From Gymnothorax reevesii (taxonomy: Eukaryota > Chordata > Actinopteri > Anguilliformes > Muraenidae): a stretch of 64,000 nucleotides of DNA. Shown here one piece after another: positions 32,311 through 44,749 of this stretch. How positions within the stretch are numbered: the stretch's first letter is position 1; each line of letters begins with the position of its first letter. Position numbers and translations under genes: made by a program. The DNA is taken from the NCBI GenBank assembly GCA_029721435.1, contig CM056573.1, positions 192,137,103 through 192,201,102 of the forward strand, read 5' to 3'. The notes below the pieces were generated by a model. It was given only the letters and a program-made list of their open reading frames with translations, was not told the DNA's origin and did no database searches.

Positions 32311-32549
32311 GCCTAAATAATTGATTTTAACTTAAATGTCTCTGATGGTTTGAACAGAGAACTCATGCACCGCTTTGTTGGGATGTGAAGTTTAGGTTAA
32401 TAAAGAGTTGCATTCATTAATTCAATGTGCCTTGGAGAGTGAGCCTGTTCTATACGCCTAAATGTTTTAATGTATGTATTAAGGAATCTAAGTGTTCTTT
32501 GTTGCTATTGCTGCCGAAAAATTAATTTTAAGAATATATCCAGTTATTT

Positions 32550-33330
32550 TAGTTCTTGAATATAGCTTCAGTAAAAAAAAGGCGGAGGGCTTTGAATCAA
32601 AATCTAAGGGTGATAAATTTAATTGGCAGAGCATCTCTCTCTTTGAAGAAGAGCAGGTGGCCAAGAGTGAGATTTTACCAGAAAATGAGAAGCCTTGCCA
32701 TGTATCAGGCACCTCATGTACAGAGAGATTTGAAGCATGGCAAAGAGAGCTCACTGCTGCCTTATCTAAAACCAGTGAATCAAGAAAATTAGAAGAGTTA
32801 AAAGAGCGAGAATATGCTGAAAAGGAAAACAAATTTAAGTCTGCATATGGCAAATGGAAGACCTTTGTCCGAGATGTACGCTTTAGGTTGAAGAATGAAT
32901 GCTCAGAGAATGATCTGTATGAGATGATGGATACTGCGGAGAAACACGAAGGTGTACTGACAGAGTTGTATGATAACCTGAGACTCTAAGCCCCACCAAA
33001 CCAAGAAATTAGGAGAATAATTGGTGCATGAGTAGCTGTGACTGCAGACCTACATGAGCCAATGAATGTCTGCTTATCTGAAGATGAACAAGATTTTGAT
33101 CCTGAGGCAGAAAAGGCAAGATTACGTATGTTGCTTGACAATGAATTTGCAAAGTCCATATACGGATCTACAGTTTCAAGGGTCACTGCAGCCAGCTCAT
33201 CTAATGCTTCTTCAGAGTCAGCAAGTATTTCAGTCAGAAGAGCTGAAATGCTGCTCAGTTAGCAGCAAAGAAAGCTGAAGTCAAAATAGTGGCTGAAATT
33301 GAAGTACAACGGCAGCGTCTGAAGGAGCTC
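32550..33330 (+). pseudogene. BEL/Pao gag, N-terminal part
   Basis: Reads across frames. ERFEAWQRELTAALSK and KWKTFVRDVRFRLKNECSEN are typical of the helical BEL gag N-terminus. Then DFDPEAEKARLRMLLDNEFAKS, and after a stop AAKKAEVKIVAEIEVQRQ and RLKELN, where the satellite begins. Stops at 32987-32989 and 33259-33261. Confidence 0.75.
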
Positions 33331-35979
33331 AATGGCCTTAACACGACTCCCTGTTCCACTGCTCAATGGTCTTAACACGACTCCCTGTTCCACCGTTCAA
33401 TGGCCTTAACACGACTCCCTGTTCCACAGCTCAATGGCCTTAACACAACTCCCTGTTCCACAGCTCAATGGCTTTAACATGACTCCCTGTTCCACAGCTC
33501 AATGGCCTTAACACTACTCCCTCTTCCACAGCTCAATGGCCTTAACACGACTCCCTGTTCAACAGCTCAATGGCCTTAACACGACTCCCTGTTCCACAGC
33601 TGAATGGCCTTATCACGACTCCCTGTTCCACAGCTCAATGGCCTGAACACGACTCCCTGTTCCACTGCTCAATGGCCTTAACACGACTCCCTGTTCCACA
33701 GCTCAATGGCCTGAACACGACTCCCTGTTCCACAGCTCAATGGCCTTAACACGACTCCCTGTTCCACTGCTCAATGGCCTTAACACGACTCCCTGTTCCA
33801 CAGCTCAATGGCCTTAACACGACTCCCTGTTCCACAGCTCAATGGCCTGAACACGACTCCCTGTTCCACAGCTCAATGGCCTTAACACGACTCCCTGTTC
33901 CACTGCTCAATGGCCTTAACATGACTCCCTCTTCCATAGCTCAATGGCTTTAACACGACTCCCTGTTCCACAGCTCAATGGCCTGAACACGACTCCCTCT
34001 TCCACAGCTCAATGGCCTGAACACGACTCCCTCTTCCACAGCTCAATGGCCTTAACACGACTCCCTGTTCCACAGCTCAATGGCTTTAACACGACTCCCT
34101 GTTCCACAGCTCAATGGCCTGAACACGACTCCCTGTTCCACAGCTCAATGGCCTGAACACGACTCCCTCTTCCACAGCTCAATGGCCTTAACACGACTCC
34201 CTGTTCCACAGCTCAATGGCCTTAACACGACTCCCTCTTCCACAGCTTAATGGCTTTAACACGACTCCCTGTTCCACAGCTCAATGGCCTTAACACGACT
34301 CCCTGTTCCACAGCTCAATGGCCTTAACACGACTCCCTGTTCCACAGCTCAATGGCCTTAACACGACTCCCTGTTCCACAGCTCAATGGCCTTAACACGA
34401 CTCCCTGTTCCACAGCTCAATGGCCTGAACACGACTCCCTGTTCCACAGCTCAATGGCCTTAACACGACTCCCTGTTCCACAGCTCAATGGCCTTAACAC
34501 GAGTCCCTGTTCCACAGCTCAATGGCCTGAACACGACTCCCTGTTCCACAGCTCAATGGCCTTAAAACGACTCCCTGTTCCACAGCTCAATGGCCTTAAC
34601 ACGACTCCCTGTTCCACAGCTCAATGGCCTGAACAGGACTCCCTCTTCCACAGCTCAATGGCCTGAACACGACTCCCTGTTCCACAGCTCAATGGCCTTA
34701 ACACGACTCCCTCTTTCACAGCTCAATGGCTTTAACACGACTCCCTGTTCCACAGCTCAATGGCCTTAACACGACTCCCTGTTCCACAGCTCAATGGCCT
34801 TAACACGACTCCCTGTTCCACAGCTCAATGGCCTTAACACGACTCCCTGTTCCACAGCTCAATGGCCTTAACACGACTCCCTGTTCCACAGCTCAATGGC
34901 CTTAACACGACTCCCTGTTCCACGGCTCAATGGCCTTAACACGGCTCCCTGTTCCACAGCTCAATGGCCTTAACACGACTCCCTGTTCCACAGCTCAATG
35001 GCCTTAACACGACTCCCTCTATCACAGCTCAATGGCTTTAATACGACTCCCTGTTCCACAGCTCAATGGCCTGAACACGACTCCCTGTTCCACAGCTCAA
35101 TGGCCTTAACACGACTCCCTGTTCCACAGCTCAATGGCCTTAACACGACTCCCTGTTCCACAGCTCAATGGCCTTAACACGACTCCCTGTTCCACAGCTC
35201 AATGGCCTTAACACGACTCCCTGTTCCACAGCTCAATGGCCTTAACACGGCTCCCTGTTCCACAGCTCAATGGCCTTAACACGACTCCCTGTTCCACAGC
35301 TCAATGGCCTTAACACGACTCCCTCTATCACAGCTCAATGGCTTTAATACGACTCCCTGTTCCACAGCTCAATGGCCTGAACACGACTCCCTGTTCCACA
35401 GCTCAATGGCCTTAACACGACTCCCTCTTCCACAGCTCAATGGCTTTAACACGACTCCCTGTTCCACAGCTCAATGGCCTTAACACGACTCCCTGTTCCA
35501 CAGCTCAATGGCCTTAACACGACTCCCTGTTCCACAGCTCAATGGCCTTAACACAACTCCCTGTTCCACAGCTCAATGGCCTTAACACGACTCCCTGTTC
35601 CACAGCTCAATGGCCTTAACACGACTCCCTGTTCCACAGCTCAATGGCCTGAACACGACTCCCTGTTCCACAGCTCAATGGCCTTAACACGACTCCCTGT
35701 TCCACAGCTCAATGGCCTTAACACGACTCCCTGTTCCACAGCTCAATGGCCTTAACACGACTCCCTGTTCCACAGCTCAATGGCCTTAACACGACTCCCT
35801 GTTCCACAGCTCAATGGCCTTAACACGACTCCCTGTTCCACAGCTCAATGGCCTGAACACGACTCCCTGTTCCACAGCTCAATGGCCTTAACACGACTCC
35901 CTGTTCCACAGCTCAATGGCCTTAACACGACTCCCTGTTCCACAGCTCAATGGCCTTAACACGACTCCCTGTTCCACAG
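33328..35979 (+). repeat. 34-bp satellite, 78 units, no indels
   Basis: Unit 'ctcaatggccttaacacgac' plus 'tccctgttccacag'. The array is 2652 bp, exactly 78 x 34, and sampled units at 34348 and 35028 fall exactly in register (30 and 50 units on). Variation is by substitution only (ccttaac/cctgaac, ctgttcc/ctcttcc, ctctatc). A nine-unit (306 bp) block is duplicated: marker variants at 34941 and 35017 recur at 35247 and 35323. The first unit is continuous with gag codons (KEL-N...), so the array probably grew from one native gag segment. Confidence 0.95.
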
Positions 35980-37135
35980 CCCTCTATATTTTTGGGAGAT
36001 CCGCTGAAGTTTACTGAATGGAGCACAAGCTGTTAGGCCCTTAAAGAGAGATGGTGTTTAAATGTAGCTGACCGACTGTTCTACTTACAAAAATATGTTT
36101 GTCGAGATGCAAAGTCTGCTTTGGAAGGCAGTTTCTATAGAAAAGATTAACAGGCCTGCCAGCAGGCATGGGAAAAGCGGAGTGCAAGATATGGCCACTC
36201 CTCTGTAGTACAACGAGCTTTCAGAGAAAGACTTAACAGATGGCCAAAAACTGGTGCAAAAGAGTTTTGAAGTTAAGAGAGCTTAGCGACTTCTTGCTAT
36301 CATGTAGTGATGCTATGCCTCATGTTAAGGACCGCCAGGAAATGACTACGAGGAAAATCAAAAGAAGTTAGTTAAACTCCCGGACTGGGTGACAAGTAGA
36401 TGGAATCGTCACATGACTGAATAATTAGACAAAGGCAAAGATTATCCAGGCTTCACCGAATTCGCCTCATTTCTCTCAAAGGAAATACGCATTGCATGAA
36501 ACCCAGTGTCATCTCTTTATGCATTGAAAAGCTCGAATTAAAGATTATTTAAAGACTCAAACCAATCACGGGCAAATACATTTGTAACCAGTGTTAAAGT
36601 TTCAGAAACCTCACATGCCACAGTGCCATCTAGTGGTGCAGATGACTCACAGTTTGAAGATCCTAGTGAACCCAAGATCGCACAGGAGCACGGTGGTTCT
36701 GTGTCAGGCAAATGCATTTGCTGTGGAGAAAGCCACTCCATACATAATTGTTAAAAACTTAAAGGACAGTCTGTGGATGAAAAGAAATAGTTTATTCTAG
36801 AAAACAAACTTTGTTTTGTCTGCTTAAGGATGGGTTACTATTCTATGGACTGCAGAAATCGAGCCACGTGCATTTTGCAAGAGACGCCATCCAACATTGA
36901 TGCTCGAAGACCGCCCTGTAACAGACAGGTTATCCTCGCAAAAAGTGGTGCAAGCGGAAGAGAGCACTCCTTTATCGCGCTGTGGGACTGGTGGAGAAGA
37001 TGGCAGTACATCTATGATTGTTCCTGTTTGGCTCTCATCTCCCAACATGGAGTCTGAAGTCCTGGTGAAAGCTTTATTAGACACGCAGAGCAGTCACACA
37101 TTTGTTGACCAAAAAAACTGCAGGCAGAAGTAGAG
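35980..37135 (+). pseudogene. BEL/Pao gag C-terminus, zinc knuckles and protease
   Basis: Gag resumes with ALYIFGRSAEVY (usual IFGDPLKFTEW), LRELSDFLLSCSDAMPH and PDWVTSRWNRH in shifting frames. Then CICCGESHSIHNC and CFVCLRMGYYSMDC, the paired BEL cysteine motifs (His of the second replaced by Tyr). The protease block is LLDTQSSHTF near 37075-37105. Several stops. Confidence 0.78.
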
Positions 37136-38545
37136 CCTGTAAAATTAAAGCTTTCTACCATGATGGAAAAGATGCTATCGTGACAAGCTGGAGAGTGAAT
37201 GGACTCAGACGGTTCTCTTCCAATGATGATATCTGCCTGCCTCCAGCTAACACAAGGGATTTCATTCCCCTTGAACGTTCCCATATCCATACCCATAATA
37301 CAGCTAGAAAGTGGACCCACCTTGCAGCCATAGCTGATGAAATGTCAAAAATGATGGATTGCAGTGTGGGACTTCTGATTGGGTACGATTGTTCTAGAGC
37401 CCTGGTACTACAGCAAGTCATTACTGGTGGTGACTATGAGCCTTATGCCATCAGATCTGATTTAGGCTGGAGTATTGTAGGGAGGGCATCCCCATTCGTG
37501 ACCTCCACAGATGTTACTGGATTATGCCACCGTATATCCGTTAAGGAACTGCCTCCTCTGGCGCCATCTGCTGTCATTAAAGCACTTGAGTCTGACTTTA
37601 CTGATATCCGACCAGGGGACAGAAGCATATCCCAGGAAGACATCCGTTTCTTAGAAGTGTTGAAGGGAGGTATTTGTCAAAATGATTGTGGGCACTTTGA
37701 AATGCCCCTTCCTTTTAAAGCCAGCCCCCATCATCCAGATAATAAGAAGTTGGCATTGAATCCACTCAAACATCTTAAAAGGAAGCTGGACTGAAATCAT
37801 AACTTTAGGTGGGATTACTTCCAGTTTATGGAAGGTATCTTCAAAGACGGTGATGCAGAAAAATGTGATCTGCAACCAGAAGCAGGAAATGTGTGATACA
37901 TCCCTCACCAAAGAGTTTATCACCCTAAGAAACCACAAAAAATCAGAGTGAAGTTTGACTGTTCTGCAAAGTATGAAGGAGTAGCCTTAAATGATCATGT
38001 GTTAACTGGGCCAGACCTCAGCAATGGAATGACTGGAGTACTTTGCCAGTTCTGTCAACACCCAATAACAGTCATATGCGCTGTTGAGAAAATGTCCCAC
38101 AGATTTCATGTCATTCCAAAAGACCGTGACTATTTGCGCTTCATGTGGTGGAGACACAAAATGGAGACACACAGAACCCAAAGAATATTGCATGAAGGTG
38201 CATCTCTTCAGAGCCTCCTCATCTCCAGGTTGTGCCAACTATGCCATGAAGCACTTTGCCAGTATGGCTGCCAATTTCATTAGAAAAAAATTCTATGTGT
38301 ATGACGGCCTTGCAAGTGTAGAATCTGCTGCAATGGCAATTAAGCTGGTGGAACAAGCCCAAGCTGTGTGTGTGAAAGCGACAGTTGCACCAACAAAGGC
38401 GGTCACTATTCCCAGCCTGGAATTGACTGCAGCTGTGATTTCTGCTGCGGTAAGCAGAAAGCTAAAGGAAGAGCTGGAGTTGATAGTTGACAGAGAATAC
38501 TTCTGGAGAGACTCATGAGTAGTCCTTAGCTGTATTACCAACGAA
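37102..38545 (+). pseudogene. BEL/Pao reverse transcriptase, degraded
   Basis: A 230-codon open piece (37102-37794) includes VGLLIGYDCSRAL and AIRSDLGWSIVG, the BEL A17-peptidase/RT linker. After shifts come YIPHQRVYHPKKP, CSAKYEGVALNDHVLTGPDL, ICAVEKMSHRFHV, AASSPGCANY-like AANFIRKKFYVYDGLASVE, then TIPSLELTAAVISA and YFWRDS. The catalytic motif, normally YVDD, reads YVYD (about 38295-38306). The sequence jumps from the palm to RNase H-like blocks near 38370, implying a deletion. It ends without integrase. Confidence 0.8.
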
Positions 38546-38683
38546 GCAAAATGCTGAAAAGAATGAAATGACATTAAATGCAATTAAAGCAGAAAAAATA
38601 AGAACGCATATACGCTCGTTGCACAAATTTGCCAGTTGAAATGACGAAATAGGCGAAATCTGAGCAAGTCGATTGTATCAGCT

Positions 38684-38785
38684 GTCAGGATGTGAAATTT
38701 TTATTGCACCTCATTTGCCACACGTGCTTTACTGTTCAAAGAATCAGCGTCTTTGTTTTGATTCTATTTTTATCAGTCGCTCGGT
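38684..38785 (+). repeat. dispersed repeat, copy 1 (pairs with 39888-40000)
   Basis: Shares 'tttactgttc.a.gaatcagc' and 'gcacctcat.t.ccacac' with 39888-40000 over about 100 bp. Confidence 0.7.
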
Positions 38786-39025
38786 TCATCATCATAATAA
38801 TAATAATGATAATAATAAATTTGATTTATATAGCGCTTTCCTGGACACTCAAAGACGCTTCATCTTCGGTAACCTTCGTTCGCTCATTAAAAATGAAATG
38901 TATATATTAGCTACTTAACTGACTGAAAATATAATAAATAAGTAAAAAGGAAAAAAAATGAAAATAAAACTGCCTTCACTGGGATTCAAACCAGAGTTTC
39001 CAGCATGCAAATCCACAATACAACC
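38786..39025 (-). mobile_element. possible tRNA-derived SINE
   Basis: On the minus strand a B-box-like GGTTTGAATCCC (near 38990) is followed about 200 bp on by AAAGCGCTATATAAATC and an ATT-rich tail. That conserved tail is found on fish and invertebrate SINE/LINE elements. The A-box is weak. Confidence 0.4.
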
Positions 39026-39887
39026 CATTGTGGAGAAATTCCTTTTTGGCCCCCATGGCATCACATGACCTGCAATATCAGACTCGCCGCTAGGACCACG
39101 TCGGCGTGTTACAGACCCTAGTTATGTGTCCAGTTCTCCAAATAGGTCCATGGAACAACCAGAACTAGAGGAGTGCAGTTCCAGAGGAAATTGCGTGGGC
39201 AGGTTGGAAGCTGCCGATGATATGAGGTTCAAGTTGTTGAAAATTTAAGGTTTCAGCTGCTAAAATTGAGTTTAAAGCTTCTGAAAATTAACATTATTTA
39301 TGACATGATATATTTTGTCCTTTAACTGTGATATAAAAAAAACAAAACAAATCTCCACTCTTTAAAAGGTAAGAAAATGCCAGAGGGAAATGCTAGTTAA
39401 AGTGGTTTTGTACATAAAAGAAAGTAAAGGGGTTGGAGTGCTTCGAGTAGTACTGTATCGACGCTGCGAAATATTCAAATACTATGCCTGTAATTGAGAT
39501 CATTGTAACAGATAAAAACTGCCATTTAGACAGTGGACTATTTATACTTGTCAGCAACTTGACTGTACGTAATAAAGGTAAACATAAATAGCAACATTTA
39601 TGTTGCATGAATATTTAGAAAGAAACAAAATTATTCTGAAAATTTTGTAGGAGCAAAGAACCCCATATGTGCCATAAACACTTAAAAAATTGGAGTACAA
39701 ACAGCAGAAATTCAGCAGGAGGGATTAACCAATATGCTGAAGCCGGTCGCACGCTCCTATTGGATTTACCCCCAATTAACCCGGGATTTACACCAGGCGC
39801 GCCTGCGCAGCGCCGGGGTTTTGTTTCGTCACGCTCGCGACTTCATTTCCAGCATCGTTTCTCAACGCGGAACGTCATCGCAGCGTC
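39026..39887. other. no gene recognised
   Basis: Anonymous DNA. A GC-rich patch with a GGCGCGCC site lies at 39775-39820. Confidence 0.5.
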
Positions 39888-40000
39888 CTGTCAGCGAATT
39901 TTTTATTTATCTATTTATTTTTTGCACCTCATTTTCCACACATGCTTTACTGTTCGACGAATCAGCGTCTTTGTTTATAATTACGTCCTTAGCGCGCTTG
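39888..40000 (+). repeat. dispersed repeat, copy 2
   Basis: Partner of 38684-38785, about 80% similar by eye. Confidence 0.65.
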
Positions 40001-40938
40001 AAACAACTCGGTCATCAGCGACTGTGAACATTGCTCAAGACAACTGGCAAATACAGCCATCTTGGAGGTAGGTAAACTATGTAATTGTGAAAAAAGATTA
40101 TGTAATAGTTATACCCTATTGGCCCCCTCTGAGTTATTGCAGAAAGCTTGGTGAAAGCCTTGCTTCAGCACTCAAATCCTGCCAACTCGTCAGTCGAGAC
40201 TCTAATATGTCTAATAATACTAATAGACTGTGTATGTAGGTCTAGGCCCCATATGACGAGCTCAGGCTTTTTCACACCGACGTAGGCGGCCTACAGCAGC
40301 TGCCTTGCCTAATCACCTAGTATGGTTTCGCTGCGCCTACGGTTTGCGACGATTTAGGATGTCCCTAAATTTAGGTTAGGATTAAGATTAGGGTTTAGTT
40401 GAGGGTCGAATTTAGTGTTAGCGTTAGGGGAAGGTATAAAATCAAGTTTTCAATAAAGATGAACAAAGCACACTGATTGTCTTTAGGGAATAATTGAAAA
40501 AACACGCTGATAAATCCGTGAATAATTTTTTTTGACAGCCACAAATTATCGATACCGAAACGGTTTATTTTTCTCTTTTAAAACATTAATGCCTCGTCTC
40601 TCGGCAAAGAAAAAATCTTTTGTTTATATTCAGGCTATGCGAACACCAACGGGTCCTCATATGTAAGCGCGTTGTCGTTTAGCACTGCAACGGATGTGAG
40701 TGGGTGGAGCAATGAGCATTCCTTACCGTCTGTCTGTGTTCAACATTAAAGACGTAGCCAAGTCGGTAAAGTGAGCTGGCAAGTTACGGAGCCAATGTGT
40801 TGAGCGACAAAAGAAACGCAAGTTAAACGCAGACCGGAGAATAAGTTGTGTAATTATTGAAAATCATATTTATTACTAGTGTGTGCGCATTTACACTCGT
40901 TTCATCAAACTTTTCTTTGTTTTGCGGTCACTATGAGG
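40001..40938. other. no gene recognised; telomere-like tract inside
   Basis: 40370-40435 holds irregular ttaggttagg/gttagggg variants. The rest is anonymous. Confidence 0.5.
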
Positions 40939-41038
40939 ACCCAGAAAGCAAGCTCCGCCGCTCCGGATCTACCCCGGCTCTGAGCCGGATCAGCTGGAGC
41001 CTGGGCAGATCCGGAGCGGAGGTGCTTGCTATCTGGGT
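40939..41038. repeat. 100-bp GC-rich inverted repeat
   Basis: The arms 'acccagaaagcaagctccgc' + 'cgctccggatct' and their complement (about 29 of 32 paired) flank a loop of about 36 bases. Possibly a tiny MITE. Confidence 0.75.
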
Positions 41039-41136
41039 AACCATAAGAGCACATTATCTAACTAGCTAACTTGTGTTTCTTTTGCTGCTCAGTATATTTT
41101 TGCCATTTTAACTGATGAATGGCCATAATATAGGAT

Positions 41137-41465
41137 AGGATAAGATAAGATAAGATTCACTTTATTGAACCCCGTGGGGTAATTTGTCCTCTGCATTTGA
41201 CCCATCCTATAGTTAGGAGCAGTGGGCAGCCACAGAGCAGGACCCGGGGACTACAGTTATAAACTCCAACTCCAGTTCTAAGTTCTTGGTCAGGTACTGG
41301 TTGGAGTGTTCCTATGAGGCATGTTTTTGTGGGTGGGGGAAACCGGAGTACCAGGAGGAAACCCACACGAACATGCAAATTCCACACAGAAAGGCCCCAG
41401 GCCGGATTTGAACCCACGACCTTCTTGCTGTGAGGCAGCCGTGCTAACCACTGTTCCACCTTATG
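41137..41465 (-). mobile_element. tRNA-derived SINE with (TCTTA)n tail
   Basis: The minus strand starts gtggaacagtggttagcacgg (A box TGGTTAGCACGG) and carries the B box GGGTTCAAATCC about 35 bases on. The conserved core has 'gtggaatttgcatgttcg' and 'ggtactccggtttcccccac'. It ends in repeated tcttatct. This layout is a very common teleost SINE. Confidence 0.82.
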
Positions 41466-41469
41466 TAGC

Positions 41470-43075
41470 AACTATGCCCGATTTGTAGCTCCTCGATTGT
41501 AGAAAATGTACAGTGAGCTAAGGCCGCTGTTGAGACATCCTAGAACCATGTACGCAGCCAACACTAACCTTACTATTTCATATTAAAATGAAATGGTTAA
41601 ATCTATTAACTGCATTGTGTATTGTATTTCCATTACTTTGAATAGCACCAATTTGCATCACTCTTTTGATGCGTTATGCATAACGTGTCAGCTGAGTAGC
41701 ATCTAACGTAACGTAATGTGCATTTATAGCACAACATAAATTCAGGAGCTTTAAAGCAAAGGTAAAAATAACGCAGTGCAACGTACGTAACATTTCACGG
41801 TAGATCCACAATTTATTATACTCCACGGAATGGTTATAAGTTACGTAAGCTAAAAGTAAATTAGCTTGCCAGAATTGACAAAAGTTTGAAGCTCCGGACT
41901 TTATATCGGTTTATAAGGCACATGCAATGCGCTGTGTTGCGTGTTCAGTTTATTGTCCTGAATCCGGAATAGATAATGGAATTCGCGCGCAGATGAGCAG
42001 GAATTATCTGACTCCGATAATGTGGTTATTCAACGTTGAACTAAAGAGAACAGAGCCTGGGGCGCGTTTCCCTATAGCGTAGTTGCAGAAATGTATTCGT
42101 CCTTCAGTCAGTGGTTCCAACTATGGAAGTTAACATCTGGGATTTCAGGAAGCGCACCCCTGAGCAATGTCACGTTACACAACAACAAGTCAACTATTTT
42201 GCCGACATTTTTAGGTTGAAATCAATAGTATTACTTCCCTGTTAAATAATAGTCGTTTTAAACATTTGATATTGCATTTGTATTTTAAAATTGTATCTCA
42301 AACCAGAATTAAACCTTTACCGGCTGTTATGTTTTGTTTTCCGTTCCCCGCGTATGAACATCAGGGTGCAGTCTGCAGTGGTCAGCCTTCCATTTCCGGT
42401 GAAAAGTGATCATGAACACGCACCCTGGGTCGGAGTTCCACGCGCCCCGAGCCGTTGTCATGGACACCTCGGATACCAGCGCGTTCATGAGCCCTTCACT
42501 ACGCATGTGTGAGCAAAAATCACACAGCGCATGTCCGCGTGGGTCCGGAAGCTTGGCCCCCATGTCGGCGTGCTGCGCCGCTGAGCAATTTCCATTGAAA
42601 TGAATGGAATTCCAATTGTATATCCAGTGAAATATAAAACATCCTTGGGTTGTTCCCCAACCGTTCTTTGGCGCTTTGGCTGTTTAATTGTGTACGCAGT
42701 CTCTCGTAGCGCTGGGAACGGATGCTACATCAGTTCTGCTGAGGCCAAGAACATTGACATTTCGTCGTCGTCTTCTAATGATTTTTTCTTCCGGCAGATG
42801 GCGCACTAACAACGCAGAATCACCTCTGCGCGTTGACAAGCAGAGAGAAACACGTCTTTATGGCGTTCTCTCACCAGATTGGATAGAGGCAGTTGGTGGC
42901 TCCAGAATGTTATGCTGGTTTATTGCAGAAGACAGTGACTGAGAGACTTATGTTATCGACTAGACACTCTAAATAAATAATCTCTATTGGAATGTGGAGC
43001 TATTCAACACTTAAAAAAAAATAAAATAAATAAATCACTTAGGCTACAGCAGCTTTAACACTTCAAATACTCAAG
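41470..43075. other. no gene recognised
   Basis: Anonymous. 42330-42600 is GC-richer with overlapping short frames and no motif. Confidence 0.5.
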
Positions 43076-43083
43076 AACTAGAT

Positions 43084-43259
43084 CAGGGCAGCCAAAATCA
43101 TGGCTCTCAAGGGCCAAGAACTGCTGGATTTCCACCCTCCCTTTACCTGGGAGTGCAGTGTTCTGCCAGTCTGGCTGCAACTGCTGTTCGGTTAATTGCC
43201 TGGAAGGAGAGAAAACCAGGGATGGATTTCGATTCGAGGGCCAGGTTTGGGCAGCCCTG
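43084..43259. mobile_element. possible hAT-type MITE, 176 bp
   Basis: Ends cagggcagcc and ggcagccctg, with the mirrored 'ctctcaagggcc'/'cgagggccag' subterminal region. Flanks aactagat and gaacagat match poorly. Confidence 0.5.
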
Positions 43260-43267
43260 GAACAGAT

Positions 43268-44100
43268 GATATCCAGCACTAAATCAAGCCTGTTCTGGAA
43301 AACTCCCAGTTTCTGCTTCCATGATATGGCCAGGCAGTTCTTCCACTGCGACTGCACTGTTTAGAAGGAAAAAATAAAATTATTTACCCTGGGCAAACTC
43401 CCATTTATGACCCATTTCGATTTTGTTGTGATTTATTTAGTTAAGTTTTTTGACCATGACTTCTGTGTCAGAATAATTTGTGGACTTCACTTGAGACATT
43501 TAATCGTCTAAAGAGCAGCTTATAGAAGTAGCAACGATTTTTAAGGTCGAGTTGACAAAGTATAAAAAGTGTTCAAAAAACACAATAAAATCCGTCTCGC
43601 TGTCTTTGGTTGAGAGGGGGAAATGCCTCCCTTTGATATGAAAGATGCAATCCATCTTAAAGAATTGTCAATTAAAGGAAAATAACTGGATCACAAGAGA
43701 GAGGGGAGTTGCGTTTAAAAGCGGCTCAGGATGAATTGGAGATTAAGTGATGAGAACTGTGAGCTAAATGGAAAATATCGATCTTGTTTCTTCCAATTCA
43801 TTAGATGTTAGTAAGCATATTTCAATCAGGAAAGACTAGAAAACAATACGATATGAAATTTAACAAAGTATTAATTTATGAACATGAACTTTGGCGTTTA
43901 GACCCCGGCATTGAACAAATAAAGCATTTATAGAATCTGAGGATTAGATGCTTCACAGAGATGAATTTCCCCCGGGGTGTGAACACTGGTGGTGGTGAGA
44001 GGCTGCTGCAGGGATGAGTCTTGGGACCAGAGCGGTAGGAGAGATGAAGGGGAGTCTTGGATGGTGGAGGAGGAGGGTTGCAGAGCATATCAAGCATTTG
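43268..44100. other. no gene recognised
   Basis: AT-rich and anonymous, with no coding sign. Confidence 0.5.
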
Positions 44101-44106
44101 ACAGCT

Positions 44107-44616
44107 GGGTCCAATTCCAATCCGACCCCTTACGGACTCACTGACTTAGAGTCGCGTTCAGGGGAAGTCTGTGAGTGAGTGAGGGCTGTTCCACTGTCAG
44201 ATCATCAAGTCAGTGAGTCCTTGAATGAGCCCTTACTGCCCCCTTACCTTAAGTCAGCACGGATGCTGACTTTGGGTGAGGAAATTACCCACAGTTCATA
44301 GCGTTGTGAAGTTAAATACGGGGGATGCTATGGGAATACCGGAAATGTAAACAAAAAAAAAGGTAAATAAACCAAAGAGTGTTCCGAGCGACGTAATGGA
44401 AAGAGCAAGAAAGAAAAAGTTTACGAGTAAGTATTCATGTTGATTGTCACAACTGCGTGTAGTTTGGTAACGTGAAAGGGGGTAAGTGCTGTTCCATTCC
44501 AATTTATAGGATCTGGAGCCCTCAGACTCTCAGACTCAGTCCCTTACAGTAGACGTCAATTAAGTCAGCGAGGGATCAAGGCTTGAGTCTTCTGAGGGCG
44601 GATTGGAATTGGGCCC
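44107..44616. mobile_element. TIR element, 510 bp
   Basis: Ends gggtccaattccaatcc and ggattggaattgggccc (16 of 17 paired), with mirrored subterminal blocks (gacccctta... / ...gagggcg; agtcagtgag). No coding. The ends resemble those of 25611-26600 (ccaatccg), suggesting a related family. No target duplication is clear. Confidence 0.7.
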
Positions 44617-44749
44617 TGGTTAACTGCAGGGGGAGAGAGTACTTTTAAAATTTGACAACTAGCGAATGATTGGTCTAGAGACTTGGAGTAGGATTCCGAT
44701 GAGTTTATAAGTTAGCCAGTGTAATTTTTAAAGGGCAACCAGAAACTAT

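Larger units (their letters stand above)
32550..38545 (+). mobile_element. BEL/Pao retrotransposon remnant split by a satellite
   Basis: Gag, two zinc-knuckle-like motifs, protease, RT and the start of RNase H follow in BEL/Pao order on the plus strand. A 2652-bp 34-bp satellite sits inside gag. Many stops and shifts and an internal RT/RNase H deletion show it is long dead. No LTRs, integrase or primer site were identified, so both ends are approximate. Confidence 0.85.

Noticed and set aside
32492..32853. Minus-strand 121-codon frame
   Set aside because: It overlaps BEL gag, which has the clear family match on the plus strand.
34352..34666. Frames made of repeated MALTRLPVPQLNG-type units (also 33944-34156)
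   Set aside because: They are produced by three 34-bp satellite units read as 34 codons; no constraint is visible.
33328..35979. CRISPR-like array
   Set aside because: Head-to-tail units with no spacers, in a eukaryotic retroelement; it is a satellite.
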